Assembly (NCBI RefSeq): GCF_014199215.1
Contig: NZ_JACIJC010000005.1
Coordinates: 539,201 to 603,200 of the forward strand
DNA length: 64,000 nt
DNA from: Sphingobium boeckii
GTDB taxonomy: Bacteria > Pseudomonadota > Alphaproteobacteria > Sphingomonadales > Sphingomonadaceae
Reading direction: 5' to 3'
Positions 1 to 8,167 of the stretch are shown in pieces. The first letter of the stretch is position 1. Each line of letters begins with the position of its first letter. The notes beneath the pieces are model-generated. The model ran no database searches. It was not told the origin of the DNA and worked only from the letters and a program-made list of their open reading frames with translations. Both the position numbers and the translations under genes were made by a program.

Positions 1-1928
1 GATTTGGAGCGAAACAGCGCCCCGATGGCAGGCAGATCGCCCAGCAACGGCACCTTTTCGATCGTGCGCCGCTCGCTATCATCCAGCAGGCCGCCCAGCG
101 CCACGATCTGCCCGTCATCCACCGTGATCGTCGTTTCGATCTCGCGCTTGTTGAGGATCAACTCGTTCGACGTGCTTGAAACCGGTCCCGCGATTGAGCT
201 GACTTCCTGGCGGAGAAACAGCTTGATCGCGCCACCGGTGTTGATCTGCGGCTTCACTTCAAGCTGAATACCGACATTTTCACGCTGGATCGTACGGAAT
301 GCGTTGTCTAGATTGGCACCCAACGCTTCACCCGTGGTGATCGGGATTTCCTGCCCGACCAGGATCCGCGCTTCCTGATTATCCAGCGTCATGATCGACG
401 GGGTGGAAAGGAGATTCGATTTTGTATCGCTCTTCACCGCATTGATGATCGCGCCCAGCACATTGCCATTGCCCAGATCGACGCCAAGGCCAAACAGCCC
501 GCCCGTCGCCGCAGAGACGCTGCTCACCGCGGATTTGAGCAATTCGTCGCTGATCCCATTGCCCGTCGTGGTGGTCGTCGTCGTGCCATTATTGGTGGTC
601 GTGGTCGTGCTTGATCCGATCCGATCGGATAGCAAAGCGCCGCCCACGGTGAGGATATTGGGTTGCGCATTGGAGAAGGGCGTGGCCACCCCGCCCCAGG
701 GGCCGCCCGCCAAGAGCTGGACGCCCAGCTTCTTGGTCGCCGTATCCGAAAGCTCGACGATGATCGCCTCGACCAGCACCTGTTCGCGCCGCGTATCGAG
801 CTGCCGCACGATTTCGCCCAATTGGCGCTGAATATCCTGCGGCGCTGCCACGATGATGGCATTGGCGCCTTCATAGCGCGTGACGATCGCCGTGCCGCGG
901 CCCTGAATGCCGATCCCGCCGCCATTATTGTCACCCGATGCCATCGGCGCGGCACTGACCGGATTGGAGATCGGCGCGGCCGATGCATTGCCGCCGCCGA
1001 CACCGGTGGAGCGGCTGGCGGTACTGAACCCGCCCATTGCCACGGCGGCAGACGGCTGTTGGCCGACAAGCTGCTGCAGCACAGGGAGCAAAAGCCCGGC
1101 ATCGGCATGTTCCATCCAATAGACCCGCACCTCGGTCCCGCTGGCCGCGCGCGTATCCAGGTCGCGCGCAATTTCCATCAGGCGATCGACCGTCGAGGGA
1201 TCGCCCCGGAAGGCGATCGAATTGCTGCTGTCGATCGCCACCACGCTGACCGCCGGACCGCCACGCACTGCGCCGCCTTCGGCACCACCGCCGCCCGAAG
1301 CCCCGCCACCGCCCACCAGTTGCTGGAGCGATGTCGCGATTTCGCGCGCGCCCGCATTCTTCAGCGCCAGCACGCGCGTCGAGGCGCTGTCCCGGTCGAT
1401 CTGGCGCACCAGTTCGCGGATGCGGCGGATGTTATCGCCATAATCAGCAACCACGATCGAATTGCCGCTGCGATTGGCGGTGACCGAGCCTTCCTTGCTG
1501 ACCAGGGGCCGCAAGGTGGCCACGGCTGAATCCGCGTCGATCGATCGCAGGCGGAAGACCTCGGTCACGAAACTATTCTGCGCGCTGCCCCGCGTGCCCA
1601 CGCGCCCCGGCTGCGCCGCGGCGCTGTCGGATGGCTGGATCCGGAAGGATCCGCCCGCGGTCGGGATGGCGACCAGACCATTGGCGCGAAGCGTGGAGAG
1701 AAACACCTCGAAATATTCGGATTTGGAGAGCGGCCGATCGGTCACCACCGATACCTTGCCTTGCACGCGCTGGTCGATAATGAACGTCCGTCCCGTCACC
1801 CGCGCGGCATCCTGAATGAAGGCCCGGATATCGGCGTCGCGCACATTGAGCGTCTGTTGCGCCACCAGCGGCGCGCTCAGCATCAGCGCAATGGCGCTCG
1901 CAGCGCCGGCAAACTGTCTCATCATCAT
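1..1928 (-). CDS. gspD: Type II secretion system secretin GspD (partial, C-terminus off the left edge)
   Basis: Outer-membrane secretin that forms the exit channel of the type II secretion system. At least 642 codons are present and the frame is open to base 3. The N-terminus has a hydrophobic signal segment (FAGAASAIALMLSAPLVA), followed by N0/N1-type repeats with typical wording (FVTEVFRLRSIDADSA, RRIRELVRQIDRDSA). The visible distal end carries the secretin signature VPLLGDLPAIGALFR. It starts at the first of three tandem ATG codons (1928-1926), which overlaps the gspC stop as ATGA, so translation is coupled to gspC. A low-complexity Thr/Asn-rich stretch lies near 545-620. The family call is secure; the terminal residues are not in the window. 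Confidence 0.93.
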   Translation of the reverse strand, partial: MMMRQFAGAASAIALMLSAPLVAQQTLNVRDADIRAFIQDAARVTGRTFIIDQRVQGKVSVVTDRPLSKSEYFEVFLSTLRANGLVAIPTAGGSFRIQPSDSAAAQPGRVGTRGSAQNSFVTEVFRLRSIDADSAVATLRPLVSKEGSVTANRSGNSIVVADYGDNIRRIRELVRQIDRDSASTRVLALKNAGAREIATSLQQLVGGGGASGGGGAEGGAVRGGPAVSVVAIDSSNSIAFRGDPSTVDRLMEIARDLDTRAASGTEVRVYWMEHADAGLLLPVLQQLVGQQPSAAVAMGGFSTASRSTGVGGGNASAAPISNPVSAAPMASGDNNGGGIGIQGRGTAIVTRYEGANAIIVAAPQDIQRQLGEIVRQLDTRREQVLVEAIIVELSDTATKKLGVQLLAGGPWGGVATPFSNAQPNILTVGGALLSDRIGSSTTTTTNNGTTTTTTTGNGISDELLKSAVSSVSAATGGLFGLGVDLGNGNVLGAIINAVKSDTKSNLLSTPSIMTLDNQEARILVGQEIPITTGEALGANLDNAFRTIQRENVGIQLEVKPQINTGGAIKLFLRQEVSSIAGPVSSTSNELILNKREIETTITVDDGQIVALGGLLDDSERRTIEKVPLLGDLPAIGALFRSK

Positions 1929-2758
1929 TTCGCAATCGTGATGGCAATGGGGACGACACCGCTGCCGCGCTCGACATTCACCGAGACATTGCTGCCCGGC
2001 TTGAGTTGCGCCGCGAGCCGCTGGGCATCATCGGGAGAGGATATCGGCTGGCCGTTGATCGCGACCAATATGTCGCCATCGCGGAAACCCGCATTGATGA
2101 ACACGCCCGGATCACCCGCGGGACGCAGCACCAGACCGGTGACCCTGCCCTTTTCGGCGCGCGGCAGAAACTGGATGCTGGTGCGAATCTGATCGGCGGT
2201 CACCGGCTGACCGGCGGCCGAGGGCGGCGGGGGCGGTCCACCCAGGCGACCGCCCGGGGGCAATTCGGCCGCCGCGGGCGCCGGCACGGATTGATCGAGG
2301 AAAATCTGCTCCAGCGCGCCACCGCGATCGATCGAAACGCTGTCGAATGCCACGGCTTTCAGGATGACACCCGGCATCACCTCATCGCCCACGGCAAAGC
2401 TGTTCTGCACGCCGTCCGGACCTGCGATGATTGCCGAACCGCGGCCATTCACTTCATCCATGCGCGTGCCAAACAAGGTGAGTTGGAGCGAAGTGACGAC
2501 AGCCGTGCCGCCGTCCTGAAGACGAAAAAAGGGATCGAAGCTGCGAAAAAGCTCGGCCTTGCCCGAAGTTACGCCGGAGATCCGGTCGGCCAGACGCCAT
2601 TCCCCCAGTGGTCCAACCGGGGCCGCCACAGCCCAGACGAGACGGGCAAGCTGGATCGCCAGCAGCGTGAGCAGCAGAATTTCGGCAATGCTGTAGACGC
2701 TGTAGTGCGGCAATCTGCGCAACCACCTCTTCGCCCTGCCATCCAAACTCAAACGCAT
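1925..2758 (-). CDS. gspC: Type II secretion system protein GspC (inner-membrane, PDZ domain)
   Basis: Inner-membrane T2SS component that links the inner-membrane platform to the secretin GspD. It has 277 residues. There is one transmembrane helix near residues 20-42 (IAEILLLTLLAIQLARLVWA), a periplasmic homology region (LQLTLFGTRMDEVNGRGSAII), a Pro-rich linker (GGPPPPP) and a C-terminal PDZ domain (FRDGDILVAINGQPISSPDDA). I chose the ATG at 2758 because a strong GGGGGA ribosome-binding site precedes it; an upstream in-frame extension looks non-coding. It lies directly upstream of gspD with a 4-base overlap. It is divergent from the hydroxylase gene at 2931. Confidence 0.92.
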   Translation of the reverse strand: MRLSLDGRAKRWLRRLPHYSVYSIAEILLLTLLAIQLARLVWAVAAPVGPLGEWRLADRISGVTSGKAELFRSFDPFFRLQDGGTAVVTSLQLTLFGTRMDEVNGRGSAIIAGPDGVQNSFAVGDEVMPGVILKAVAFDSVSIDRGGALEQIFLDQSVPAPAAAELPPGGRLGGPPPPPSAAGQPVTADQIRTSIQFLPRAEKGRVTGLVLRPAGDPGVFINAGFRDGDILVAINGQPISSPDDAQRLAAQLKPGSNVSVNVERGSGVVPIAITIAK

Positions 2759-2930
2759 CTTGTTCCCCCTGGGAGACGCCGCGCCTAGCCCCCCTGTGTT
2801 AACCTTAGATGACGTTAGTGTTACCACTTTGTGGCGTCCAGCGCCGTATGCGATGAACAGCCAGTGATTTTTGGGCAAGCCCCTGTTTTTCACGCTTGAT
2901 GTCCCGCGCGTCTGGCGGCTTAACCCGCGC

Positions 2931-3581
2931 ATGGAGTCCCATCTTCCCAACGGCACCGGCCCAAAGGCCGCGGCCTATGTCACGGCGCAGCCGGGCGTTC
3001 AGCGCGTGCCCAGCCCCAAGCTCGATCTGTTCGTACAAAAGGATTTTCTCGATCCGGTCACCTGCGCGATCCTCGTGGAACTCATCGACGCGCGCCGCCA
3101 GCCCTCCACCATCGCCGACGCCAATGGCGATCCGCTCTATCGCACGAGCGAAACCTGCTATCTCGATGCTATCGATCCGCGCGTCGATGGGCTTGAGCGG
3201 CGCATCGCGGATTTCCTGGGGGTGGATCCGATCTTCGGCGAACCGCTCCAGGGGCAGCGCTATGCCGTGGGGCAGGAATTCAAGGCGCACACCGATTATT
3301 TCGAGCCGATGGGGGCCGATTTCCTGAAATATTGCGCGGAGACCGGGCAGCGCACCTGGACGGCGATGCTTTATCTCAACACGCCCGACGCTGGTGGCGC
3401 GACGCGGTTCAAGGCGATCGACAAGATCGTCCAGCCCGAGACCGGAAAATTACTCGCCTGGAACAACCAGCGCAAGGACGGCACGCCCAACCCGTCGACG
3501 ATCCACCACGGCATGAAGGTCCGCGCGGGCACGAAATATGTCGTGACAAAGTGGTTCAGGGAACGCCCCTGGCCCCAATAG
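2931..3581 (+). CDS. Prolyl 4-hydroxylase-like 2OG-Fe(II) oxygenase
   Basis: Predicted Fe(II)/2-oxoglutarate-dependent dioxygenase of the prolyl-4-hydroxylase alpha-subunit class, 216 residues. The iron-binding HxD is at H120/D122 (AHTDYF), the distal His is in STIHHGMKV (about residue 192), and a 2-oxoglutarate-binding basic residue follows in GTKYVVTKWF. The mid-region LYLNTPDAGGATRF is typical of P4H domains. No signal peptide is evident, so it is probably cytoplasmic. A TTG start at 2871 would add 20 residues; I prefer the ATG. It lies alone on the plus strand between T2SS genes and the receptor/lipoprotein pair. The neighbouring lipoprotein has a (Thr-Pro)9 linker, which makes a protein substrate in this locus conceivable; that link is inference. 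Confidence 0.85.
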   Translation: MESHLPNGTGPKAAAYVTAQPGVQRVPSPKLDLFVQKDFLDPVTCAILVELIDARRQPSTIADANGDPLYRTSETCYLDAIDPRVDGLERRIADFLGVDPIFGEPLQGQRYAVGQEFKAHTDYFEPMGADFLKYCAETGQRTWTAMLYLNTPDAGGATRFKAIDKIVQPETGKLLAWNNQRKDGTPNPSTIHHGMKVRAGTKYVVTKWFRERPWPQ

Positions 3582-3586
3582 CCGAA

Positions 3587-3618
3587 CGGCGCGGCTCCCA
3601 GGAATGGGAACCGCGCCG
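3587..3618. terminator. Strong hairpin between convergent genes, probable bidirectional terminator
   Basis: Two 14-base arms (3587-3600 and 3605-3618) pair almost perfectly around a four-base loop. The hairpin lies between the convergent stops of the hydroxylase (3581) and the TonB-dependent receptor (3641). No long T tract follows on either strand, so termination is inferred from position and stem strength. Confidence 0.55.
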
Positions 3619-3640
3619 CTTGGGGGCAATGGAGGGCTGA

Positions 3641-6316
3641 TCAGAATTTCACGCTGGCGCCCAGCGAGAAGGTGCGACCCAGCGCATAGGTGTTGATATC
3701 GACGCGGTTCGCATCGAACTGCTGATATTCTTGATATTTCGTCCGGGTCAGGTTGCGCGCTTCAAACTTCAGCTCGACCTCGGCATTGCCGATCGTGACA
3801 CCCTTACGCGCTACCACATCCAAGCGGATACCCGGCTTTTCGACGATATCGGGAAGGCGCACGCCCGAGCTGATCGGACCACGATTGGTGACGCGTTCGC
3901 TGGCATAGCTGAACAGCATCGTAATCTGCGAAAGCGCCTCGGTATCTTCCAGGCCGACCTGCACATTTACCAAGTGATCGGATTGCCCGACCATCGGCGC
4001 GCCATCGCTGAACAGCAGATTGGCCTGCTGATAACGCGGTGTACCGCCCGGTTGAATGGGATCGGGCACCAGCTCGTCGCCAGCCTTGATCTTTGATTTC
4101 GTGTAAGAATAATTGCCGATCAGGACGATGCGGTGCGTGGCGAAGAAATCGCCGCCCAGCGTATCGAGCGGAATGTATTTGCGAAGCTCGATTTCACCAC
4201 CCAGCAGATTCGCACTGGGCGCATTGGAAAAGCCGGTCTGCAGACGACCATCGGAGGTAAAGGTCGCAATGGCCTCGACTGGATTTTTGATCTTCTTGTA
4301 AAAGCCGGCGATGCTGAGCTGCTGGTCCCGCGCATAATACCATTCATAGCGCGCCTCGAAATTATCGAGCTTGGAATCCACCAGGAATGGATTGCCGATA
4401 AACTGGCGATCGGATTCGAAATCCTGATAGATTTGCGGTGCCAACTCGCGGAATTGCGGACGCGCCAATGTACGCGACCCATGAAGGCGCAACTGCATGT
4501 CTTCGGCGAAATTCCATGTCACCGTGGCGGCCGGCAGCCAATAATCATTGTCGAGATTGGTGCCTGTCGCCGCGCCGATCGAGGTCACCCGTTCAAGCGC
4601 GGTCTCATAGCGCACACCGACCGTGGCGCGCAGGCCGTCCATCAGTTCGGCTTCGACCTGGCCATAGCCAGCATGAATGCGCAGAGACGCATCATATTCA
4701 GCAGACCCCTGCGATGTCGACGTGTTCTGCAAAATGATGCCGTTGGTCAGGATCGTGTAGTCCGAGAGGAGATAGTCGGGACGAAGCTGGGAAACGACTG
4801 GGTTCAAAGGTGCAGCGCCGGGGCCGACATAACGGAAGGTGTAGCGGCTCGAAACGCGATCCGTATCATTATAGGCATAGCCCGCGGATACGGTGATCGG
4901 CCGCGCCGCCTGAATGGTATAGCTCAGATCGGCCGCGCCGGCCCATAAAGTTTCGCTCAAATCGCTGAAGGCAATCGATGCCGACTGCGTGCCGCTGAGC
5001 GAATTGACATAGTCATTCACCAAAGTGCTGTATTGATAGGTGAATTGCCGCTCATAGGGCGATTTGCGCTTGGTATTGGCATGACTGCCGCGCAGCGAAA
5101 CATTGAAATCGCCGAATTTGAATTCACCGACGGCCTGATTGTCGATCAACTGGCGCTCGAACCAGTTGGTATTCTGTTCGATCAGGGCCGGAACGCCGGG
5201 CAGGCTCGAAATATTGGCATCCGAACCCGCGCCCAGCCGCGATTGCTTCAGCGTGTCGTGAATATAGAGGTTGGTGATACGAATCTTGTGTTCGCCAAAC
5301 TCGGCACCCAAGCCAAGCAGGCCGTTTACCAGCATACGATTCTCGGTCAGCACCGTGCGGAAATCGCGCTGCACGCCGCCGTTCACGTCATCGGTGGCCT
5401 GCTGGATCGCATCGCGTGTGCGCCAGCTATTGTCGATTCCGGCTGCAGCGATGATCCCGATCCGCCCGTTGGCGATATCCTTTGCAGTACCGAAACTGAA
5501 TTCACCCTTGAACTGGGGTGGAATATCACGATTGCGCTGGAGCAGCGTGGTCGATGCGTTGGAAAGCTGTGTCGCCTGTTCGGGCGTCAGCGATGTCCCG
5601 CCAGCGCCTGCTTCCTTGACGAAGCCGGGAACCTTGCGGGTGCCGTCATCATAGCCAAGCCAGTCGGTATCGCCGCCATAATAGGTATAACCCAATTTGC
5701 CCGTCGTCTCGGTATCGATCCCGATCGATCCGCCAAGCTGGAAAAAGCTTTCCTTGGGCACGGCCAAGGTCGTGAGATTGATCACGCCACCGCCGAATTC
5801 GCCCGGATAGTTCACTGAATAGCTTTTCTGCACCAAAGCGCTGGCGATGGCGTTGGTTGGAAAGATATCGAGCGGCACCACGCGACGCAAAGGCTCCGGC
5901 GAAGGCAAGGGCGACCCGTTGAGCAGCGAAAGCGAATAGCGATCACCCAGACCGCGCACGTAGACGAAGCCGTTGCCGACCACGCTCAGACCGGTGACAC
6001 GCTGCAACGCGCCCGCGATGTCGCCTTCACCCGTGCGCGCGATGTCCGCGGAAGACAGCACCGAAACCACTTCGGGTGTGATCCGTGCAATATTGGGAAT
6101 GAAGCGGCCCGTAACGACGATCTCGTCCCCACCGCTGCTTGCGCCGGGCGCTGAAATATCGACGGCTTCGCCGCCGTCGCTTTCCGCATCATTTTCGCCC
6201 TGCGCCTGCAGAGCCGGCTCAGCCGTCTGCGGTTCTGCGCCCTGCGCGAGCGCGGGCGGAGCGATCAGCGCCGATGTGAGCAGGAGCAGACTCCCGAAAC
6301 TGAGCGGCTTCTTCAT
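3641..6316 (-). CDS. TonB-dependent outer-membrane receptor
   Basis: Large TonB-dependent receptor of 891 residues that should import an unidentified substrate through the outer membrane. It starts at MKKPLSFGSLLLLTSALIAPPALA, a clear Sec signal peptide. An acidic, Gln/Glu-rich spacer follows, then a TonB-box-like EIVVTGR, a plug domain (LQRVTGLSVVGNGFVYVRGLGDRYSLSLLNG, broken here only by reading on) and a long beta-barrel ending in SLGASVKF, with the expected terminal Phe. An in-frame open extension upstream of 6316 is Arg-rich and looks spurious. The gene lies downstream of a lipoprotein gene on the same strand, with a perfect palindrome between them. The substrate cannot be told from the sequence. 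Confidence 0.92.
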   Translation of the reverse strand: MKKPLSFGSLLLLTSALIAPPALAQGAEPQTAEPALQAQGENDAESDGGEAVDISAPGASSGGDEIVVTGRFIPNIARITPEVVSVLSSADIARTGEGDIAGALQRVTGLSVVGNGFVYVRGLGDRYSLSLLNGSPLPSPEPLRRVVPLDIFPTNAIASALVQKSYSVNYPGEFGGGVINLTTLAVPKESFFQLGGSIGIDTETTGKLGYTYYGGDTDWLGYDDGTRKVPGFVKEAGAGGTSLTPEQATQLSNASTTLLQRNRDIPPQFKGEFSFGTAKDIANGRIGIIAAAGIDNSWRTRDAIQQATDDVNGGVQRDFRTVLTENRMLVNGLLGLGAEFGEHKIRITNLYIHDTLKQSRLGAGSDANISSLPGVPALIEQNTNWFERQLIDNQAVGEFKFGDFNVSLRGSHANTKRKSPYERQFTYQYSTLVNDYVNSLSGTQSASIAFSDLSETLWAGAADLSYTIQAARPITVSAGYAYNDTDRVSSRYTFRYVGPGAAPLNPVVSQLRPDYLLSDYTILTNGIILQNTSTSQGSAEYDASLRIHAGYGQVEAELMDGLRATVGVRYETALERVTSIGAATGTNLDNDYWLPAATVTWNFAEDMQLRLHGSRTLARPQFRELAPQIYQDFESDRQFIGNPFLVDSKLDNFEARYEWYYARDQQLSIAGFYKKIKNPVEAIATFTSDGRLQTGFSNAPSANLLGGEIELRKYIPLDTLGGDFFATHRIVLIGNYSYTKSKIKAGDELVPDPIQPGGTPRYQQANLLFSDGAPMVGQSDHLVNVQVGLEDTEALSQITMLFSYASERVTNRGPISSGVRLPDIVEKPGIRLDVVARKGVTIGNAEVELKFEARNLTRTKYQEYQQFDANRVDINTYALGRTFSLGASVKF

Positions 6317-6348
6317 GTGACGGCTTCCCCGTTTTCTTTTAGACAATC

Positions 6349-6376
6349 GGGGACGGCCGTCATGACGGCCGTCCCC
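6349..6376. promoter_or_regulatory. Perfect 28-base palindrome between lipoprotein and receptor genes
   Basis: Bases 6349-6376 equal their own reverse complement exactly (arms GGGGACGGCCGTCA / TGACGGCCGTCCCC). On the minus strand it follows the lipoprotein stop (6393) and precedes the receptor start (6316). In RNA it would form a very stable hairpin. It could protect the 3' end of an abundant lipoprotein mRNA or partly terminate transcription ahead of the receptor. The role is inferred. Confidence 0.6.
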
Positions 6377-6392
6377 ATGACAGTGTATGCGA

Positions 6393-7979
6393 TCAGCTTG
6401 TTGGCAACGCCGTGCAGAGGCCGCTCGTCGTGCTGAAAGTCGCCCGGTTGGAATTGCACGTCCAGCCGCGGAACCAAGTGTCATTCGCATCCCGCACCGC
6501 GCCGATATAGCTGGTGGTGACCATGAACGACGTGCCCGTAGGGTTAAGCAGCGCTGCATTATAAGCCGGGTTGGTGGCAGCCGCACCCGCGGCATAGAAG
6601 CCGTTCTGCAATGCACCCGTTCCAAGCGCGACATTGTTCGTGCCGGCGGTGAAAAACGCAGCCTGCTGCGCGCTTGTGATGGTCACCCCCGAAGCCGCCG
6701 TTTCAGCATAAGAACTGGCGCAAGCGAAATACACCGAGTTGAACACCGGCGGACCCTGATCCTCCAATGCTGCATTGGTTGGACGGATGGTGGAAGGATC
6801 AGCTGCGCTGTTCGAGGCAATCGTGTTCAAACACGCGCCCGGGCCGGTCACGATGCCATTCACGAAGTTGAAATCAGCGCCGCCGCGGATGCGGATGGCC
6901 GCATTGGTCGCGTTGGTCGTCTGAATGAACGTGAAGTTGGCGATCCGTCCCCACTGGCGCGGCAGAGCGTCTTCCGAACCGTTGGAGTCGATCTCCATCA
7001 TGTAATTGTCGGTCTGCGTGCTGTTCGGCTTCTGCGCCGCGATCACGAACTGGATGAAGCCCTGATAGCCGACATCGGTATCCAAGCTGTCATCGTCAGC
7101 GCCTGTGATCGCGAGATAGCGCATGTTGACGCGCCCACCGAAGACCTCGATGCCGTCGTCCGAGCTGTTGTGGACCTGGACATGGTCGATCTGGGTCCCC
7201 GAACCAACGCCACCCAAGGTCAATCCCTGCAATTCGTTATTGGGGCTGATCACCGTGCCAGAATAGCGGATCTGCGCATAACGAAACACGCCGCTGCTGT
7301 CGGTCGGCGTCGCGCCACCGTACAATGCGGTGCCGGTGCCTTCGACGACGTTTTCACAGCCGACGCTGCCGCCGGTGACCGTGGCATTGCAGTTGCTGAT
7401 CGGTGCGCGGCCGGCCATGATGATACCGCCCCACAATCCCTGCGTATCATCGGTCACTGCGCCTGTCAGATTCTGCTCTGCGGTGAAGATGATCGGTGCC
7501 GTTTCGGTGCCTTCGGCTGCGATGCGCGAGCCACGGTTGACGATGAGGAAATCGTTATCCGCGTTGGTCGTGTTGGCATAGACCAATACGCCCGGCTCGA
7601 TCGTGAGCGTCGCCGAGGCGCCGCCCGGCGCGGTGCCTGCCCCGCCCAGATCGACGCCTACATTGACGCGGCCATTGATTTCATAAGCTGTGCCGGCGCG
7701 ACGCGGGAGCGTAAGAGCGCCGGAGATGAGCGACGGAATGCGGCAAGAGCGATACGCACCAATCGTACCGACATCGGACGTGCCCGTGGGGCAGTCAGCA
7801 GCGGGCGTACCCGGCGTTGGCGTCGGGGTGGGCGTTGGAGTCGGCGTGGGCGTCGGGGTTGGCGTCACGATGATGCCACCCTCGCCTGGCGATGCGACGT
7901 CATCCGCGCCGCACGCGGCCAAGGTTGCGAGTGCGCAACCGGCCAGAAGGATTCTGCTTATCCGTGTCATCGAGTGCAT
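6393..7979 (-). CDS. Surface or periplasmic lipoprotein with (Thr-Pro)9 linker and beta-helix-like body
   Basis: Predicted lipoprotein of 528 residues. The signal peptide ends in the lipobox LATLAAC, giving lipid attachment at Cys22. Next come a short spacer, nine consecutive Thr-Pro repeats, and a large domain rich in Gly, Asn, Ser and Thr. Recurrent motifs (LTIEPGVLVY, GLWGGIIMAG, TQIDHVQVHNSSDDGIEVFGG) resemble right-handed parallel beta-helix proteins. Several Cys residues could form disulfides outside the cytoplasm. The pairing with the downstream TonB-dependent receptor and the nearby T2SS genes suggests a secreted or surface-exposed partner of that receptor. No enzymatic motif is recognised. 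Either ATG (codon 1 or codon 4) could be the start. Confidence 0.85.
   Translation of the reverse strand: MHSMTRISRILLAGCALATLAACGADDVASPGEGGIIVTPTPTPTPTPTPTPTPTPGTPAADCPTGTSDVGTIGAYRSCRIPSLISGALTLPRRAGTAYEINGRVNVGVDLGGAGTAPGGASATLTIEPGVLVYANTTNADNDFLIVNRGSRIAAEGTETAPIIFTAEQNLTGAVTDDTQGLWGGIIMAGRAPISNCNATVTGGSVGCENVVEGTGTALYGGATPTDSSGVFRYAQIRYSGTVISPNNELQGLTLGGVGSGTQIDHVQVHNSSDDGIEVFGGRVNMRYLAITGADDDSLDTDVGYQGFIQFVIAAQKPNSTQTDNYMMEIDSNGSEDALPRQWGRIANFTFIQTTNATNAAIRIRGGADFNFVNGIVTGPGACLNTIASNSAADPSTIRPTNAALEDQGPPVFNSVYFACASSYAETAASGVTITSAQQAAFFTAGTNNVALGTGALQNGFYAAGAAATNPAYNAALLNPTGTSFMVTTSYIGAVRDANDTWFRGWTCNSNRATFSTTSGLCTALPTS
7813..7866 (-). repeat. Nine tandem hexamers encoding the Thr-Pro linker
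   Basis: Nine consecutive 6-base units of the type GGNGTN on the plus strand encode nine Thr-Pro pairs in the lipoprotein. The units differ at synonymous positions (Thr as ACG, ACC or ACT; Pro as CCA, CCG or CCC). The repeat is therefore conserved at the protein level and is not a freshly slipped microsatellite. Confidence 0.9.
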
Positions 7980-8129
7980 ATGGTCTCCGCTCCGGCTGCC
8001 CGGTCTTCGTGAAAAGATCAGGGCGAGGTGCGGGCCGAATCAAAGCCCCTCTGTCACCGCCCTGCACGAGCCTCTAGGGATGGTCCGTGACAGCGTTGTG
8101 GGGGTTTTGAGACGGTTTGATGCCAATCA

Positions 8130-8149
8130 TGTGACGATTATATGTCACA
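8130..8149 (-). promoter_or_regulatory. Putative promoter with an overlapping palindromic operator for the lipoprotein-receptor unit
   Basis: On the minus strand a perfect TATAAT (plus-strand bases 8137-8142) sits inside a perfect inverted repeat, TGTGAC-N8-GTCACA. A plausible -35 (CTGACG) lies 16 bases upstream. Transcription would start near 8130 and leave about 150 bases of leader before the lipoprotein start at 7979. An operator overlapping the -10 box suggests repression by a dimeric regulator. The half-site resembles CRP/FNR-family sites, but the spacing is 8 where the -GAC/GTC- cores are used, so the regulator is uncertain. Confidence 0.5.
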
Positions 8150-8167
8150 CTGTCCGGGCGTCAGGCT

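Noticed and set aside
2796..2825. Similar segments GTGTTAACC and GTGTTACC, about two helical turns apart, upstream of gspC
   Set aside because: Could be a regulator site, but the match is short and imperfect, so I do not call it.
7813..7866. Hexamer repeat considered as a phase-variation microsatellite
   Set aside because: Six-base units cannot shift the frame, and the synonymous codon mix argues against recent slippage.
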